Notes: generated by a model not told the origin, from the letters alone. Positions 53,628 through 62,554 are shown, numbered from the stretch's first letter. The stretch: DNA of 64,000 bases from Ancylobacter tetraedralis (GCF_014195655.1 NZ_JACICD010000004.1:248001-312000), one strand, 5' to 3'. Made by a program: numbers and translations.

Positions 53628-53656
53628 CCCGGAGAGGGCACATGGCCCTCTCCGGG
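53628..53656 (-). terminator. Stem-loop between urtA and urtB
   Basis: A perfect 12-bp stem, CCCGGAGAGGGC (53628-53639) with GCCCTCTCCGGG (53645-53656), has a 5-nt loop and no U-tract. In ABC operons such structures after the binding-protein gene stabilise its message or cause partial termination, giving more binding protein than permease. That role is inferred. Confidence 0.75.
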
Positions 53657-53672
53657 TGGGAGCCTCAGGCGA

Positions 53673-54956
53673 TCACTGGTAGCCCTTGGGGAACGGATCC
53701 GGCTCGATCAGGTCCGGCGTCTCGAACACGACCTTGAACTGGCCGTCCGGCTGGGCCTGTCCCACGCGGGTCTTGGACCAGAGGTGATGGTTGGGGTGGA
53801 TCTTGACGTAGCCCTCGGGCGCCTTGGTGAACTCGATCCCGGCCGAGGCGGCGGCGATCTTGTCGATATCGAAGGAGCCGGCCTTCTCGACGGTGAGTTT
53901 CCACAGCCAGGGGCCGAGATAGGCGGCCTGGGTGACGTCGCCGATCACGGTCTTCTCGCCCCACATCTTCTTGAAGGCGGCGACGAACTCCTTGTTGTTC
54001 GGGTTGTCGAGCGACTGGAAGTATTTCATGCAGCTATAGGCGCCGGCGAAATTCTCGCCGCCGATGCCGTCGATCTCGTCCTCGGTGACGGAGATGGTGA
54101 GCAGCGTCTGCTTGGAGAGGTCGATGCCGGCGGCCTTGAGCTGCTTGTAGAAGGCGACGTTGGAGCCGCCGACCACGGCGGCGTAGATCACATCCGGCTT
54201 CTTCAGCTTGATCTTGTTGATCACCGAGTTGAACTGGGTGTGGCCGAGCGGGAAATATTCCTCGCCGACGACCGAGGAATCCTTCAGATGCCCCTCGATG
54301 TGCTTGCGGGCGATCTTCATCGAGGTGCGCGGCCAGATATAGTCCGAGCCGATGAGGTAGAAGGTCTTGCCGTTCTTGGTCTTCTGCACCCAGTCCAGGC
54401 CGGCGAGGATCTGCTGCGTCGCTTCCTGCCCGGTATAGATGACGTTCTTGGACTGCTCCAGTCCTTCATAGAATGTGGGGTAGTAGAGCATGCCGTTATA
54501 CTGCTCGAACACCGGCAGCACCGCCTTGCGCGAGGCAGAGGTCCAGCAGCCCATGACGGCGGCGACCTTGTCGTTGACCAGCAGTTTCTTGGCCTTCTCC
54601 GCGAAGGTCGGCCAGTCGGAGGCGCCGTCCTCCTGGATGTACTTGATCTTGCGGCCGAGCACGCCGCCGGCAGCGTTGATCTGGTCGATGGCGAGCTTTT
54701 CCGCCTGCACCGAGCCGGTTTCCGAAATCGCCATCGTGCCGGTGACGGAATGCAGGATGCCGACGGTGACTTCCGTGTCGGTCACGGCAAGACCCGTCGT
54801 GTTGACGGCGGCCGTGGCCGGCGCCTGAGCATAGGCAGGTGTTGAAAAAAGCCCGGCAGATGACAGAAGAGGCGCAGCAGGAAGCGCCGCCATGCCCATG
54901 AGGAGCTTACGACGCATGCTGGAAAACTTAATTGAATTTTCGTTATCGGAAGACAT
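53673..54956 (-). CDS. urtA: Urea/short-chain-amide ABC transporter substrate-binding protein UrtA
   Basis: The 427-residue periplasmic protein has an N-terminal MRRKLLMGMAALPAAPLLSS segment whose twin arginine suggests Tat export. The mature part is the type 1 periplasmic-binding fold: EVTVGILHSVTGTMAISETG, AIDQINAAGGVLGRKIKYI, AVMGCWTSASRKAVLPVFE, and YYPTFYEGLEQSKNVIYTG, all UrtA/FmdD features. The ATG at 54956 has GGAGGGG. It is the first gene of the seven-gene operon and the target of the divergent regulator by position. Confidence 0.95.
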   Translation of the reverse strand: MSSDNENSIKFSSMRRKLLMGMAALPAAPLLSSAGLFSTPAYAQAPATAAVNTTGLAVTDTEVTVGILHSVTGTMAISETGSVQAEKLAIDQINAAGGVLGRKIKYIQEDGASDWPTFAEKAKKLLVNDKVAAVMGCWTSASRKAVLPVFEQYNGMLYYPTFYEGLEQSKNVIYTGQEATQQILAGLDWVQKTKNGKTFYLIGSDYIWPRTSMKIARKHIEGHLKDSSVVGEEYFPLGHTQFNSVINKIKLKKPDVIYAAVVGGSNVAFYKQLKAAGIDLSKQTLLTISVTEDEIDGIGGENFAGAYSCMKYFQSLDNPNNKEFVAAFKKMWGEKTVIGDVTQAAYLGPWLWKLTVEKAGSFDIDKIAAASAGIEFTKAPEGYVKIHPNHHLWSKTRVGQAQPDGQFKVVFETPDLIEPDPFPKGYQ

Positions 54957-55411
54957 ACGATCCCCTCCACGGGTTTGACGTGGCCTCAACAAGCTTCCCG
55001 ATGTGCTTGCATTATGGGGATCGTGGCGGTCGATGGCGCGCTGCAGCAATACGTCGATTGACGTATAGGGGATCCGGGCCGCCGGCTTCAGAGTAGGTGT
55101 CACGCTAGAGGCGTCCTGCGCTTCCCGCGTCGTCAGTTTTTCGCGCGCGCGCGGGCGCGCAATGTCGGATCAGATAGGATTTCGTCAGCCGTTTTCGGAG
55201 TGAATCGAGTAGCGGGAAGGCAAGTAATTCTTGATCGATGCAGACTGGACGATCCGAATGCGTTCACGAAGGCACTTTTTTGCAATGAGTTGTCGAAGTT
55301 GGAATGATTTGTGCTTGTAATCTACGGCGGTATGGATAACCAGACCGCGCGGTGGCCCGGGCGAGCCGGGTGACGCTCCAAGAAGAACAGTCGAGAGGGT
55401 CGGCGCGCGGG
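54957..55411. promoter_or_regulatory. 455-bp divergent control region between urtA and the transporter-kinase gene
   Basis: It contains the palindrome at 55049-55066, a run of alternating GC (TTTTTCGCGCGCGCGCGGGC, 55137-55156), and an AT-richer stretch near 55200-55320 likely to hold the promoter of the sensor gene. No sigma-54 consensus is evident. The two divergent transcripts are probably controlled together. Confidence 0.55.
55049..55066. promoter_or_regulatory. Perfect palindrome ATACGTC-GATT-GACGTAT, candidate operator
   Basis: Seven-base arms match perfectly around a 4-nt spacer, 93 bp upstream of the urtA start. NarL/LuxR-type response regulators bind such inverted repeats as dimers, and the only LuxR-type regulator nearby is encoded by the divergent operon at 58818-59750. 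Binding is inference. Confidence 0.6.
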
Positions 55412-58400
55412 ATGTCGGACGTCGGGACGGCGAAGCGGGGCCCCATGGCAGCGGAACAGAAAATCGTTCGCGTGCGGCGGCGCTACAACCAGTGGGTCGT
55501 CAACGAGACGCTGGAAGATTACGCGCTTCGCTTCACCGCCAAGAGCGCGCGCCGCTGGTCGGCGCTGCGGGTGGCCAATACCGCGCTGGGCGCGGTGTCC
55601 TTCCTCGCGCTGGAGGCGATTGGCGGGGCGATCACGCTTGCCTATGGCTTCGAGAATGCGGTTGCCGCCATTGTGGTGGTCGGGGTGTTCATCTTCGCCA
55701 CCGGCCTGCCCATCTGCTACTACGCCGCCAAGTTCGGCGTCGATATCGACCTGCTGACCCGCGGCGCCGGCTTCGGCTATATCGGCTCCACCGTCACCTC
55801 GCTGATCTACGCCTCGTTCACCTACCTGTTCTTCGCCATCGAGGCGGCGATCATGGCGCTGGCGCTGGAGATGTGCTTCGGCGTGCCGCTGATGGTGGGC
55901 TATTTCATCAGCGCTCTCGTGGTCATCCCGCTGGTGACGCACGGCATCACCTTCATCAGCCGGTTCCAGCTCTGGACGCAGCCCTTCTGGCTGCTGCTGA
56001 ATCTCATCCCGTTCGGCTTCATCATCGCCTATCACGGCGAATCCGTCCGCGACTGGACGACCTTCACCGGCCGGGTCGGGGCGCCGGACGGCTCGTTCGA
56101 CCTCTTGATGTTCGGCGCGGCGACCACGGTGGTGTTCGCCCTCATCGCCCAGATCGGCGAACAGGTGGATTTCCTGCGCTTCCTGCCGCGCCGGGCGCCG
56201 GGGCGCAGCGCGGCGCGGCGCAACGCGCTGTGGTGGGTGGCGCTGCTCTCCGCCGGGCCGGGCTGGATCATTCCCGGCGTGATCAAGATGCTGGGTGGCT
56301 CCTTCCTCGCCTATTTCGCGCTCACCCGCGGCGTGCCCTTCCTGCACGCGGCCGAGCCGACGCAGATGTATCTCGTCGCGTTCCAGACCATGTTTCCGCC
56401 ACCGATGGCGCTCGCCTTCACCGGCATGTTCGTGATCCTGGCCCAGCTCAAGATCAACGTGACGAACGCCTATGCCGGCTCCATCGCCTGGTCGAACTTC
56501 TTCTCGCGGCTGACGCACAGCCATCCCGGCCGGGTGGTCTGGCTGGTGTTCAACGTCACCATCGCGCTCATGCTCATGGCGCTCGGCATCTACAAGGTGC
56601 TGGAGCAGATCCTCGGGCTCTATGCGGTGATCGCCGTGGCGTGGGTGGCCTCGCTGGTCGCGGACCTCGTGGTGAACAAGCCGATGGGCTGGAGTCCGCC
56701 CGGCATCGAGTTCAAGCGGGCGCATCTCTACGATATCAACCCGGTCGGCTTCGGCGCCATCATCGCGGGCACGCTGGTCGGCGCGCTGGCCTTTTCCGGT
56801 CTGCTCGGGCCAGCGCCGCAGGCCTTCGCCCCGTTCGTGGCGATGGTGGTGTCCTTCGCCACCGCGCCGGCCATCGCCTTCTCGACCCGCGGGCGCTACT
56901 ACATCGCCCGGCGCACCAGTCGCAACTGGGAGAGCCGGCTGACGATCCGGTGCTGCATCTGCGAGCACACGTTCGAGCACGAGGACATGGCCCATTGCCC
57001 GGTCTATGCCGGGCCGATCTGCTCGCTGTGCTGCTCGCTCGATGCGCGCTGCAATGATCGCTGCAAGGACGACGCGCGCTTTCCCGACCAGATCCTCGCC
57101 GCTCTGCGCGCGACGCTGCCGAGCTGGATGGTGGCGCGCATCAACTCGCGCATCGGCCATTATATCGGCGTGCTGTCGCTGCTCGCGGCGCTGATCGGCG
57201 CGATCCTCGGGGTGATCTATTTCCAGGCCACCTTCGCTCCCGCCGCCGAGCGGGAGGCGATGGGCCGCATCCTGTTCACGCTCTACTTCATCCTGCTGAT
57301 GATCGCCGGTGTCGCCGCCTGGCTTTTCGTGCTGGCGCAGGAGAGCCGGCGCGTCGCGCAGGAGGAGAGCGATCGGCAGACCTCGCTGCTGCGGCGGGAG
57401 ATCGAGGCGCACAAGCGGACCGATGCCAAGCTGCAGAAGGCGAAGGAGGTCGCCGAGGCGGCCAACCTCGCCAAGAGCCGCTACGTGGTGGGCATCAGCC
57501 ACGAGTTGCGCACGCCGCTCAATGCCATTCTCGGCTATGCCCAGCTTCTGGAGCGCGACACCACCATTCCCCCGCACCGGCGCGATGCCATCCGCGTGGT
57601 GCGCCGCTCGGCGGAGCATCTCTCGGGGCTGATCGACGGGCTGCTCGACATTTCCAAGATCGAGGCCGGGCGGCTGCACCTCACCCGCGACGAGGTGCGC
57701 ATCGGCGATTTCCTCGACCAGCTGGTCGACATGTTCCGCCTGCAGGCGACGGCCAAGGGCATCGATTTCGTCTATGTGCGCCCCGAGCGGCTGCCGGCGG
57801 TGGTCTATACCGATGAGAAGCGGCTGCGGCAGATTCTCATCAATCTCCTGTCCAACGCCATCAAGTTCACCGCCGCCGGCCGGGTGGCGCTGCGCATTTC
57901 CTATCGCAACCAGGTGGCCGAGTTCGAGGTGGAGGATACCGGCATCGGCATTCCCGCCGCCGATCACACGCGCATCTTCGAGCCGTTTGAACGTGGGGAA
58001 AGAGCGGGCACCTATTCCACCGCCGGCATCGGCCTCGGCCTCACCATCACCAAGCTGCTCACCGAGATCATGGGCGGGGAGATATCGCTCACCTCGGTGC
58101 CGGGGCGCGGCAGCACCTTCCGCGTCAAGCTGATGCTCTCCGAGGCGACGCGGCCGACGCTGGCCGGACCGATCCAGCACCGGCGCATCATCGGCTATGC
58201 CGGGCCGCGCCGCACCGTGCTGGTGGCGGATGACGACACCGCGCATCGCGACCTGATGCATGAATTGCTGCTGCCGATCGGCTTCACCGTGCTGTCGGCG
58301 GCGGACGGCGTCGCCGCGCTCGATATGGTCCGGCAATGGAATCCCGACGTGCTGCTGCTCGACATTTCCATGCCCGGCCTCAATGGCTGGGAAGTGGTGC

Positions 58401-58828
58401 GGCTTCTGCGCGACGAGGGCTTCGGCCGGCTCAAGATCGTGATGATCTCCGCCAATGCCGGCGAGATCCGCGGCGACGGGCTGGACGAGCGGCGCCATGA
58501 CGATCATGTCGTCAAGCCGGTGAATCTGCGCAGCCTGCTGGAAAAGCTGGAGAAGCTGCTGGACCTCGACTGGATCGGCGAGGGCGAGGCCGTGCCCGAC
58601 GCGGCGCCGCGAGAGAAGCTGCGGGCGCCGGCCGATGGGCATATCGAGGACCTCGTGAAGCTCGGCGAGATCGGCTATGTGCGCGGGATCCAGGCCAAGC
58701 TCACGGAAATCGAGCGCGCCTCGCCCGTGCACGGCGCTTTCGTCGCGCATATGCGCGACCTCATGCAAACCTTCGACATCAAGCAGTACATGACCGTCCT
58801 GGAGGCGTTGCGCCGCGATGATGCATAG
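55412..58828 (+). CDS. NCS1-permease/hybrid histidine kinase fusion (putative transporter-sensor)
   Basis: About 1138 residues from the ATG at 55412 (ATG at 55445 and GTG at 55352 are alternatives). Residues about 10-490 are an NCS1 cytosine/purine-permease-like domain with about 12 helices, beginning RRRYNQWVVNETLEDYALRF. Residues 514-552 hold nine cysteines (CCIC ... ICSLCCSLDARCNDRC). Two more helices follow, then a coiled coil, HisKA with His697 (GISHELRTP), HATPase_c (NLLSNAIKFT, DTGIGIP, GIGLGLTI), a receiver with Asp984 (LLLDISMPG) and a helical end. It probably senses a transported amide or ureide and signals to the overlapping response regulator. It is divergent from the urt-fmd operon. 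Confidence 0.9.
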   Translation: MSDVGTAKRGPMAAEQKIVRVRRRYNQWVVNETLEDYALRFTAKSARRWSALRVANTALGAVSFLALEAIGGAITLAYGFENAVAAIVVVGVFIFATGLPICYYAAKFGVDIDLLTRGAGFGYIGSTVTSLIYASFTYLFFAIEAAIMALALEMCFGVPLMVGYFISALVVIPLVTHGITFISRFQLWTQPFWLLLNLIPFGFIIAYHGESVRDWTTFTGRVGAPDGSFDLLMFGAATTVVFALIAQIGEQVDFLRFLPRRAPGRSAARRNALWWVALLSAGPGWIIPGVIKMLGGSFLAYFALTRGVPFLHAAEPTQMYLVAFQTMFPPPMALAFTGMFVILAQLKINVTNAYAGSIAWSNFFSRLTHSHPGRVVWLVFNVTIALMLMALGIYKVLEQILGLYAVIAVAWVASLVADLVVNKPMGWSPPGIEFKRAHLYDINPVGFGAIIAGTLVGALAFSGLLGPAPQAFAPFVAMVVSFATAPAIAFSTRGRYYIARRTSRNWESRLTIRCCICEHTFEHEDMAHCPVYAGPICSLCCSLDARCNDRCKDDARFPDQILAALRATLPSWMVARINSRIGHYIGVLSLLAALIGAILGVIYFQATFAPAAEREAMGRILFTLYFILLMIAGVAAWLFVLAQESRRVAQEESDRQTSLLRREIEAHKRTDAKLQKAKEVAEAANLAKSRYVVGISHELRTPLNAILGYAQLLERDTTIPPHRRDAIRVVRRSAEHLSGLIDGLLDISKIEAGRLHLTRDEVRIGDFLDQLVDMFRLQATAKGIDFVYVRPERLPAVVYTDEKRLRQILINLLSNAIKFTAAGRVALRISYRNQVAEFEVEDTGIGIPAADHTRIFEPFERGERAGTYSTAGIGLGLTITKLLTEIMGGEISLTSVPGRGSTFRVKLMLSEATRPTLAGPIQHRRIIGYAGPRRTVLVADDDTAHRDLMHELLLPIGFTVLSAADGVAALDMVRQWNPDVLLLDISMPGLNGWEVVRLLRDEGFGRLKIVMISANAGEIRGDGLDERRHDDHVVKPVNLRSLLEKLEKLLDLDWIGEGEAVPDAAPREKLRAPADGHIEDLVKLGEIGYVRGIQAKLTEIERASPVHGAFVAHMRDLMQTFDIKQYMTVLEALRRDDA

Positions 58829-59750
58829 CGTGGAACGCCGCGACATCATTCTCGTGGTGGATGATTCACCCGAGACCCTGAGTCTTTTGACCGATGCGCT
58901 GGAAGCCTCGGGTGCCACGGTTCTGGTGGCGGTCGAGGGCGCCAATGCGCTGGCGCTGGTCGAGCGCATCACGCCCGACGTCATCCTGCTCGATGCTGTC
59001 ATGCCGGGCATGGACGGCTTCGAAACCTGCCGGCGGCTCAAGCGCAACAAGGCGGTCGCGCATGTGCCGGTCATTTTCATGACCGGGCTTTCGGAAACCG
59101 AGCAGATCGTGAAGGGGCTGGAGGCCGGCGGCGTCGATTACGTGACCAAGCCGATCTCCCCGGACGAACTCATCGCCCGCATTCGCGTGCATCTGGCCAA
59201 TGCCCGCCAGACTCACAGCGCGCGGGCCGCGCTGGACGCGGCCGGCCGCTTCCTGCTCTCGGCGACGCGCGAGGGGCGGGTGCTGTGGTCGACGCCGCAG
59301 GCGACGGCGCTTCTATCCGCCATCACCGCGTCGTCGCCCGGCGACAGCCTCATGTTGCCCGAGGCCGTGCGGCTCTGGCTGGCGGCACGGCGAACGGATG
59401 GCGCGGGCGGCGAGCCGGCCGCGCTCGATCTGCCGATGCCGGGCGTCGTGCGCCGGCTGCGCCTCTCCTATGTCGGGCAGATCGGCCCGGAGGAACTGCT
59501 GCTGCGCATCGTCGAGGACGAGGGCGTGCCGCCCGAACAGGTGCTGCGGGCCAAGCTCAATCTCACGGTGCGCGAGGCGGAAGTGCTGATGTGGCTGGCG
59601 CGCGGCAAGGCCAATCGCGATATCGGCGAGATTCTCGGCCTCTCGCCGCGCACGGTGAACAAGCACCTGGAGCAGATCTACGCCAAGATCGGCGTGGAAA
59701 ACCGCGCCGCCGCCACCGCGCTGGCGGTCACCGCGCTCGCGCCGCGCTGA
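58818..59750 (+). CDS. LuxR/NarL-family response regulator
   Basis: The 310-residue regulator has a receiver domain (ILVVDDSPETLSLL; phospho-acceptor Asp59 in DVILLDAVMPGMDGFE; lysine in VDYVTKPISPDEL), a middle segment of about 110 residues, and a C-terminal LuxR helix-turn-helix (LTVREAEVLMWLARGKANRD, then IGEILGLSPRTVNKHLEQIY). It overlaps the transporter-kinase gene by 11 bp, so the two are translated together and are a cognate pair. It probably controls the divergent urt-fmd operon. ATG at 58818 or 58821. Confidence 0.93.
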   Translation: MMHSVERRDIILVVDDSPETLSLLTDALEASGATVLVAVEGANALALVERITPDVILLDAVMPGMDGFETCRRLKRNKAVAHVPVIFMTGLSETEQIVKGLEAGGVDYVTKPISPDELIARIRVHLANARQTHSARAALDAAGRFLLSATREGRVLWSTPQATALLSAITASSPGDSLMLPEAVRLWLAARRTDGAGGEPAALDLPMPGVVRRLRLSYVGQIGPEELLLRIVEDEGVPPEQVLRAKLNLTVREAEVLMWLARGKANRDIGEILGLSPRTVNKHLEQIYAKIGVENRAAATALAVTALAPR

Positions 59751-60100
59751 CGCGGGTTCGGCCTCGTGTGAGTGATCCCCGCGGCAAACGGGGTCCGCTG
59801 GAGCGTTTTTCGCGAAACTTGACCGACTTTCGCGAGTCGAAAACGCTGCCCCTGACCGGAAGGGGTTCTGAGCGGCCGATCCCGGGGAGCGCTCGCGCCG
59901 GGCACCTCGATCGCCCGGAACGTCCCGCCGCGCCAGCCTGCGGAGCACAACCCTCGTTATCGAGCGCGTGCACCGGCTCATCATAAAGTTTCAAAATTGT
60001 CGATAATGTCGCAGCAAAATGTCGACGAATTTGTTGCTTTGTGACAGTCAGCCCGTAAATTCGCGCGGAAAGCGAGACCTCACCCGAAAGGGATACCTCA
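59751..60100. other. 350-bp intergenic region with palindromic repeat
   Basis: Apart from the repeat at 59797-59847, I see an AT-richer stretch near 59990-60060 that may hold the promoter of the following small secreted protein. AAAGGG precedes that gene. No other gene is supported. Confidence 0.5.
59797..59847. repeat. GCTGGAGCGTTTTTCG palindromic repeat, copy 2
   Basis: AGCGTTTT-TCGCGAAA (59802-59817) pairs with TTTCGCGA (59828-59835) and AAAACGCT (59840-59847). The first 16 bases, GCTGGAGCGTTTTTCG, are identical to 37711-37726. It lies after the response-regulator gene and could also act as a terminator. Confidence 0.65.
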
Positions 60101-60430
60101 ATGCGCCAGCGGATGATGATTGGCGCCGCCGCCGCCCTGCTGATGAGCGGCGCGGCAGGATCGGCGGCTCTGGCCCAGCAGCGCGCCGCGGGCGAGGCGC
60201 TGCAATATGCCGTCGAGCGCCAATGCGTGATCGAGCTGCGATCGTACAGTGATCCCGAGCGCATCGAACTGCAGAATGTCTGCTACAATCCGCGCGCGGT
60301 GCGCATCAGCTGGGGCAATGGCCGCGTGGTCGACTATTGCCTCAACAGCGCGGGCGATGTGCGCTACGTCGTCAAGCTCAGCGACAATTATCGCATGACC
60401 CGCGAGCAGGACATCCTGATCTGCCGGTAA
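60101..60430 (+). CDS. Small secreted hypothetical protein
   Basis: The 109-residue protein has a signal peptide (MMIGAAAALLMSGAAGSAALAQ, in two parts) and a mature region of about 84 residues with four cysteines (QCVIEL, NVCYNP, DYCLNS, LICR) that could form two disulphides. RISWGNGRVVDYC and VKLSDNYRMTREQDIL look like a compact beta domain. I recognise no family. AAAGGG precedes the ATG. Confidence 0.75.
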   Translation: MRQRMMIGAAAALLMSGAAGSAALAQQRAAGEALQYAVERQCVIELRSYSDPERIELQNVCYNPRAVRISWGNGRVVDYCLNSAGDVRYVVKLSDNYRMTREQDILICR

Positions 60431-60479
60431 GCCGTCGGTCGTCGCATGGCGGGCACGTTCAGCGCGGCCCGCGCAGCCG

Positions 60480-60914
60480 TCAGTCCGCGCCGAAGGCGAG
60501 GGGCATCAGGTGGTCCAGTTCCGCATCGCCGAATAGCCGGGAACGGGTGAGAAAGCGCACGCCGCGCCCGTTCTCCAGGCTGAACATGCCACCCCGGCCC
60601 GGCACCACGTCGATGATAAGCTGCGTGTGCTGCCAGTAGTCGAATTGCGAGGGGCTCATGAAGAAGGGCGCCCCGCCGATCGCGCCCATGCGCACGTCCC
60701 CGTCGCCGACAATATAGTCGCCGATCGGGTAGCACATGGGCGAGGAGCCGTCGCAGCACCCGCCGGACTGGTGGAACAGCACGGGGCCGTATTCCTCAAC
60801 CAGCGTAGCGATCAGATCGAGCGCGGCCGGCGTGGCGAGAACGCGCGGCACGGTGATCGCCTCCGCTGTAGTGGCGGCTGGTTCGAGCGTCGAGACGGGC
60901 GTCGAAACGGTCAT
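60480..60914 (-). CDS. DUF779 domain-containing protein
   Basis: The 144-residue protein has the DUF779 core: EEYGPVLFHQSGGCCDGSSPMC, YPIGDYIVGDGDVRMG, PFFMSPSQFDYWQHTQLIIDV, and GRGGMFSLENGRGVRFLTRS, with a Cys pair that may bind metal. DUF779 proteins are typically encoded next to acetaldehyde-type aldehyde dehydrogenases, as here, and are thought to assist them. The ATG at 60914 has GGAGGAGG. A strong terminator separates it from the dehydrogenase gene upstream. Confidence 0.92.
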   Translation of the reverse strand: MTVSTPVSTLEPAATTAEAITVPRVLATPAALDLIATLVEEYGPVLFHQSGGCCDGSSPMCYPIGDYIVGDGDVRMGAIGGAPFFMSPSQFDYWQHTQLIIDVVPGRGGMFSLENGRGVRFLTRSRLFGDAELDHLMPLAFGAD

Positions 60915-60930
60915 GATGGCCTCCTCCATG

Positions 60931-60967
60931 AAAAAACCGCCGCCCCGGGAAGGGATCCGGGGCGGCG
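60931..60967 (-). terminator. Rho-independent terminator between the aldehyde dehydrogenase and DUF779 genes
   Basis: An 11-bp perfect stem, CGCCGCCCCGG (60938-60948) with CCGGGGCGGCG (60957-60967), has an 8-nt loop. On the minus strand it is followed by GTTTTTT. It would reduce readthrough into DUF779, so the two proteins may be made in unequal amounts. Confidence 0.9.
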
Positions 60968-60986
60968 TCGAGAGGATGTCGGGCGC

Positions 60987-62504
60987 TCAGAAGAAGCCGA
61001 GCTTCTTCGGGCTGTAGCTGACCAGCATGTTCTTGGTCTGCTGGTAATGGTCGAGCATCATCTTGTGGTTCTCGCGTCCGATGCCGGACTGCTTGTACCC
61101 GCCGAACGCCGCATGGGCGGGATAGGCGTGATAGCAGTTGGTCCACACGCGCCCGGCCTGGATGGCGCGGCCGAAGCGATAGGCGCGGTTGCCGTCGCGG
61201 GTCCACACGCCGGCGCCGAGGCCATAGAGCGTGTCGTTGGCGATGGAGAGCGCCTCGTCTTCATCCTTGAAGGTGGTCACGGACACGACCGGCCCGAAAA
61301 TCTCCTCCTGGAAGATGCGCATCTTGTTGTGGCCCTTGAACACGGTCGGCTTCACGTAGAAGCCGCCGGCCAGATCGCCGCCCAGATTGTTGCGCTCGCC
61401 GCCGGTGAGGACCTCTGCCCCTTCCTGCTTGCCGATGTCGATATAGGAGAGAATCTTCTCCAGCTGCTCGGAGGAGGCCTGCGCGCCGATCATGGTCGCC
61501 GGGTCGAGCGGCGAGCCCTGCACGATGGCTTCCACGCGCTTGAGGGCGCGTTCCATGAAGCGGTCATAGATGCTCTCGTGGATGAGCGCGCGAGAGGGGC
61601 AGGTGCAGACCTCGCCCTGGTTGAGCGCGAACATCACGAAGCCTTCGATCGCCTTGTCGAAGAAATCGTCGTCCTCGGCGGTCACGTCCTTGTGGAAGAT
61701 GTTCGGCGACTTGCCGCCCAGTTCCAGCGTCACGGGAATGAGGTTCTGGCTGGCATACTGCATGATCAGCCGGCCCGTCGTCGTCTCGCCGGTGAAGGCG
61801 ATCTTGGCGATGCGCGGCGAGGAGGCGAGCGGCTTGCCCGCTTCGAGGCCGAAGCCGTTGACGATGTTGAGCACGCCCGGCGGCAGCAGGTCGGCGATCA
61901 GTTCGGCCAGCACGAGAATGCTCGCCGGGGTCTGCTCGGCCGGCTTCAGCACCACGCAGTTTCCAGCCGCGAGGGCGGGAGCCAGCTTCCACACCGCCAT
62001 CAGGATCGGGAAGTTCCACGGGATGATCTGACCGACCACGCCGAGCGGCTCGTGGAAGTGATAGGCGACCGTGTCGTGGTCGATCTCGCTGATGCCGCCT
62101 TCCTGTGCCCGCACGGCGCCGGCGAAATAGCGGAAATGGTCGATGGCGAGCGGCATGTCCGCGGCGGTCGTCTCGCGGATCGGCTTGCCGTTGTCCCACG
62201 TCTCGGCCAGCGCGAGCAGGTCGAGGTTCTCCTCCATGCGGTCGGCGATCTTGTTGAGGATCAGCGCGCGCTCGCCGGCGCTGGTGCGGCCCCAGGCGCC
62301 CTTGGCCGCGTGGGCGGCATCGAGCGCCTTCTCGATATCCTGCGCGTCGGAGCGGGCGATCTCGCAGATCTTGCCGCCGGTGACCGGCGAGGTGTTGTCG
62401 AAATAGCGGCCGGCCACCGGCTCGACGAACTGGCCGCCGATGAAGTTGCCGTAGCGCGCCTTGAACGGCGACTGCTTGGTAATGGAGAGTTCGGGTTTGT
62501 TCAT
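60987..62504 (-). CDS. Aldehyde dehydrogenase (AcoD/ExaC-type acetaldehyde dehydrogenase)
   Basis: The 505-residue NAD-dependent enzyme has the ALDH hallmarks: [21 protein letters not shown], the glutamate in [13 protein letters not shown], the catalytic cysteine in [14 protein letters not shown], and [10 protein letters not shown]. It fits the AcoD/ExaC branch that oxidises acetaldehyde and other short aldehydes. A sigma-54 promoter lies 32-50 bp upstream, and a divergent AcoR-type activator gene follows beyond it. ATG at 62504 with GGGAGG. Confidence 0.95.
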   Translation of the reverse strand: MNKPELSITKQSPFKARYGNFIGGQFVEPVAGRYFDNTSPVTGGKICEIARSDAQDIEKALDAAHAAKGAWGRTSAGERALILNKIADRMEENLDLLALAETWDNGKPIRETTAADMPLAIDHFRYFAGAVRAQEGGISEIDHDTVAYHFHEPLGVVGQIIPWNFPILMAVWKLAPALAAGNCVVLKPAEQTPASILVLAELIADLLPPGVLNIVNGFGLEAGKPLASSPRIAKIAFTGETTTGRLIMQYASQNLIPVTLELGGKSPNIFHKDVTAEDDDFFDKAIEGFVMFALNQGEVCTCPSRALIHESIYDRFMERALKRVEAIVQGSPLDPATMIGAQASSEQLEKILSYIDIGKQEGAEVLTGGERNNLGGDLAGGFYVKPTVFKGHNKMRIFQEEIFGPVVSVTTFKDEDEALSIANDTLYGLGAGVWTRDGNRAYRFGRAIQAGRVWTNCYHAYPAHAAFGGYKQSGIGRENHKMMLDHYQQTKNMLVSYSPKKLGFF

Positions 62505-62535
62505 TGTGTATCCTCCCAGGGTGGTGCCGGAAAGG

Positions 62536-62554
62536 ATTGCACCGCCCGTGCCAA
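62536..62554 (-). promoter_or_regulatory. Sigma-54 (-24/-12) promoter of the aldehyde dehydrogenase gene
   Basis: Read on the minus strand, TTGGCACGGGCGGTGCAAT matches the sigma-54 consensus (TGGCAC-N5-TTGCA) with GG and GC elements exactly 10 bp apart. Transcription would begin near 62526, giving a leader of about 23 nt that includes the GGGAGG ribosome-binding site. Confidence 0.85.

Noticed and set aside
55322-59080. A 1252-codon open frame on the minus strand opposite the transporter-kinase gene
   Set aside because: It is antisense shadow of a high-GC coding region: Arg/His/Gly-rich composition, no domain, and it covers two clearly real genes.
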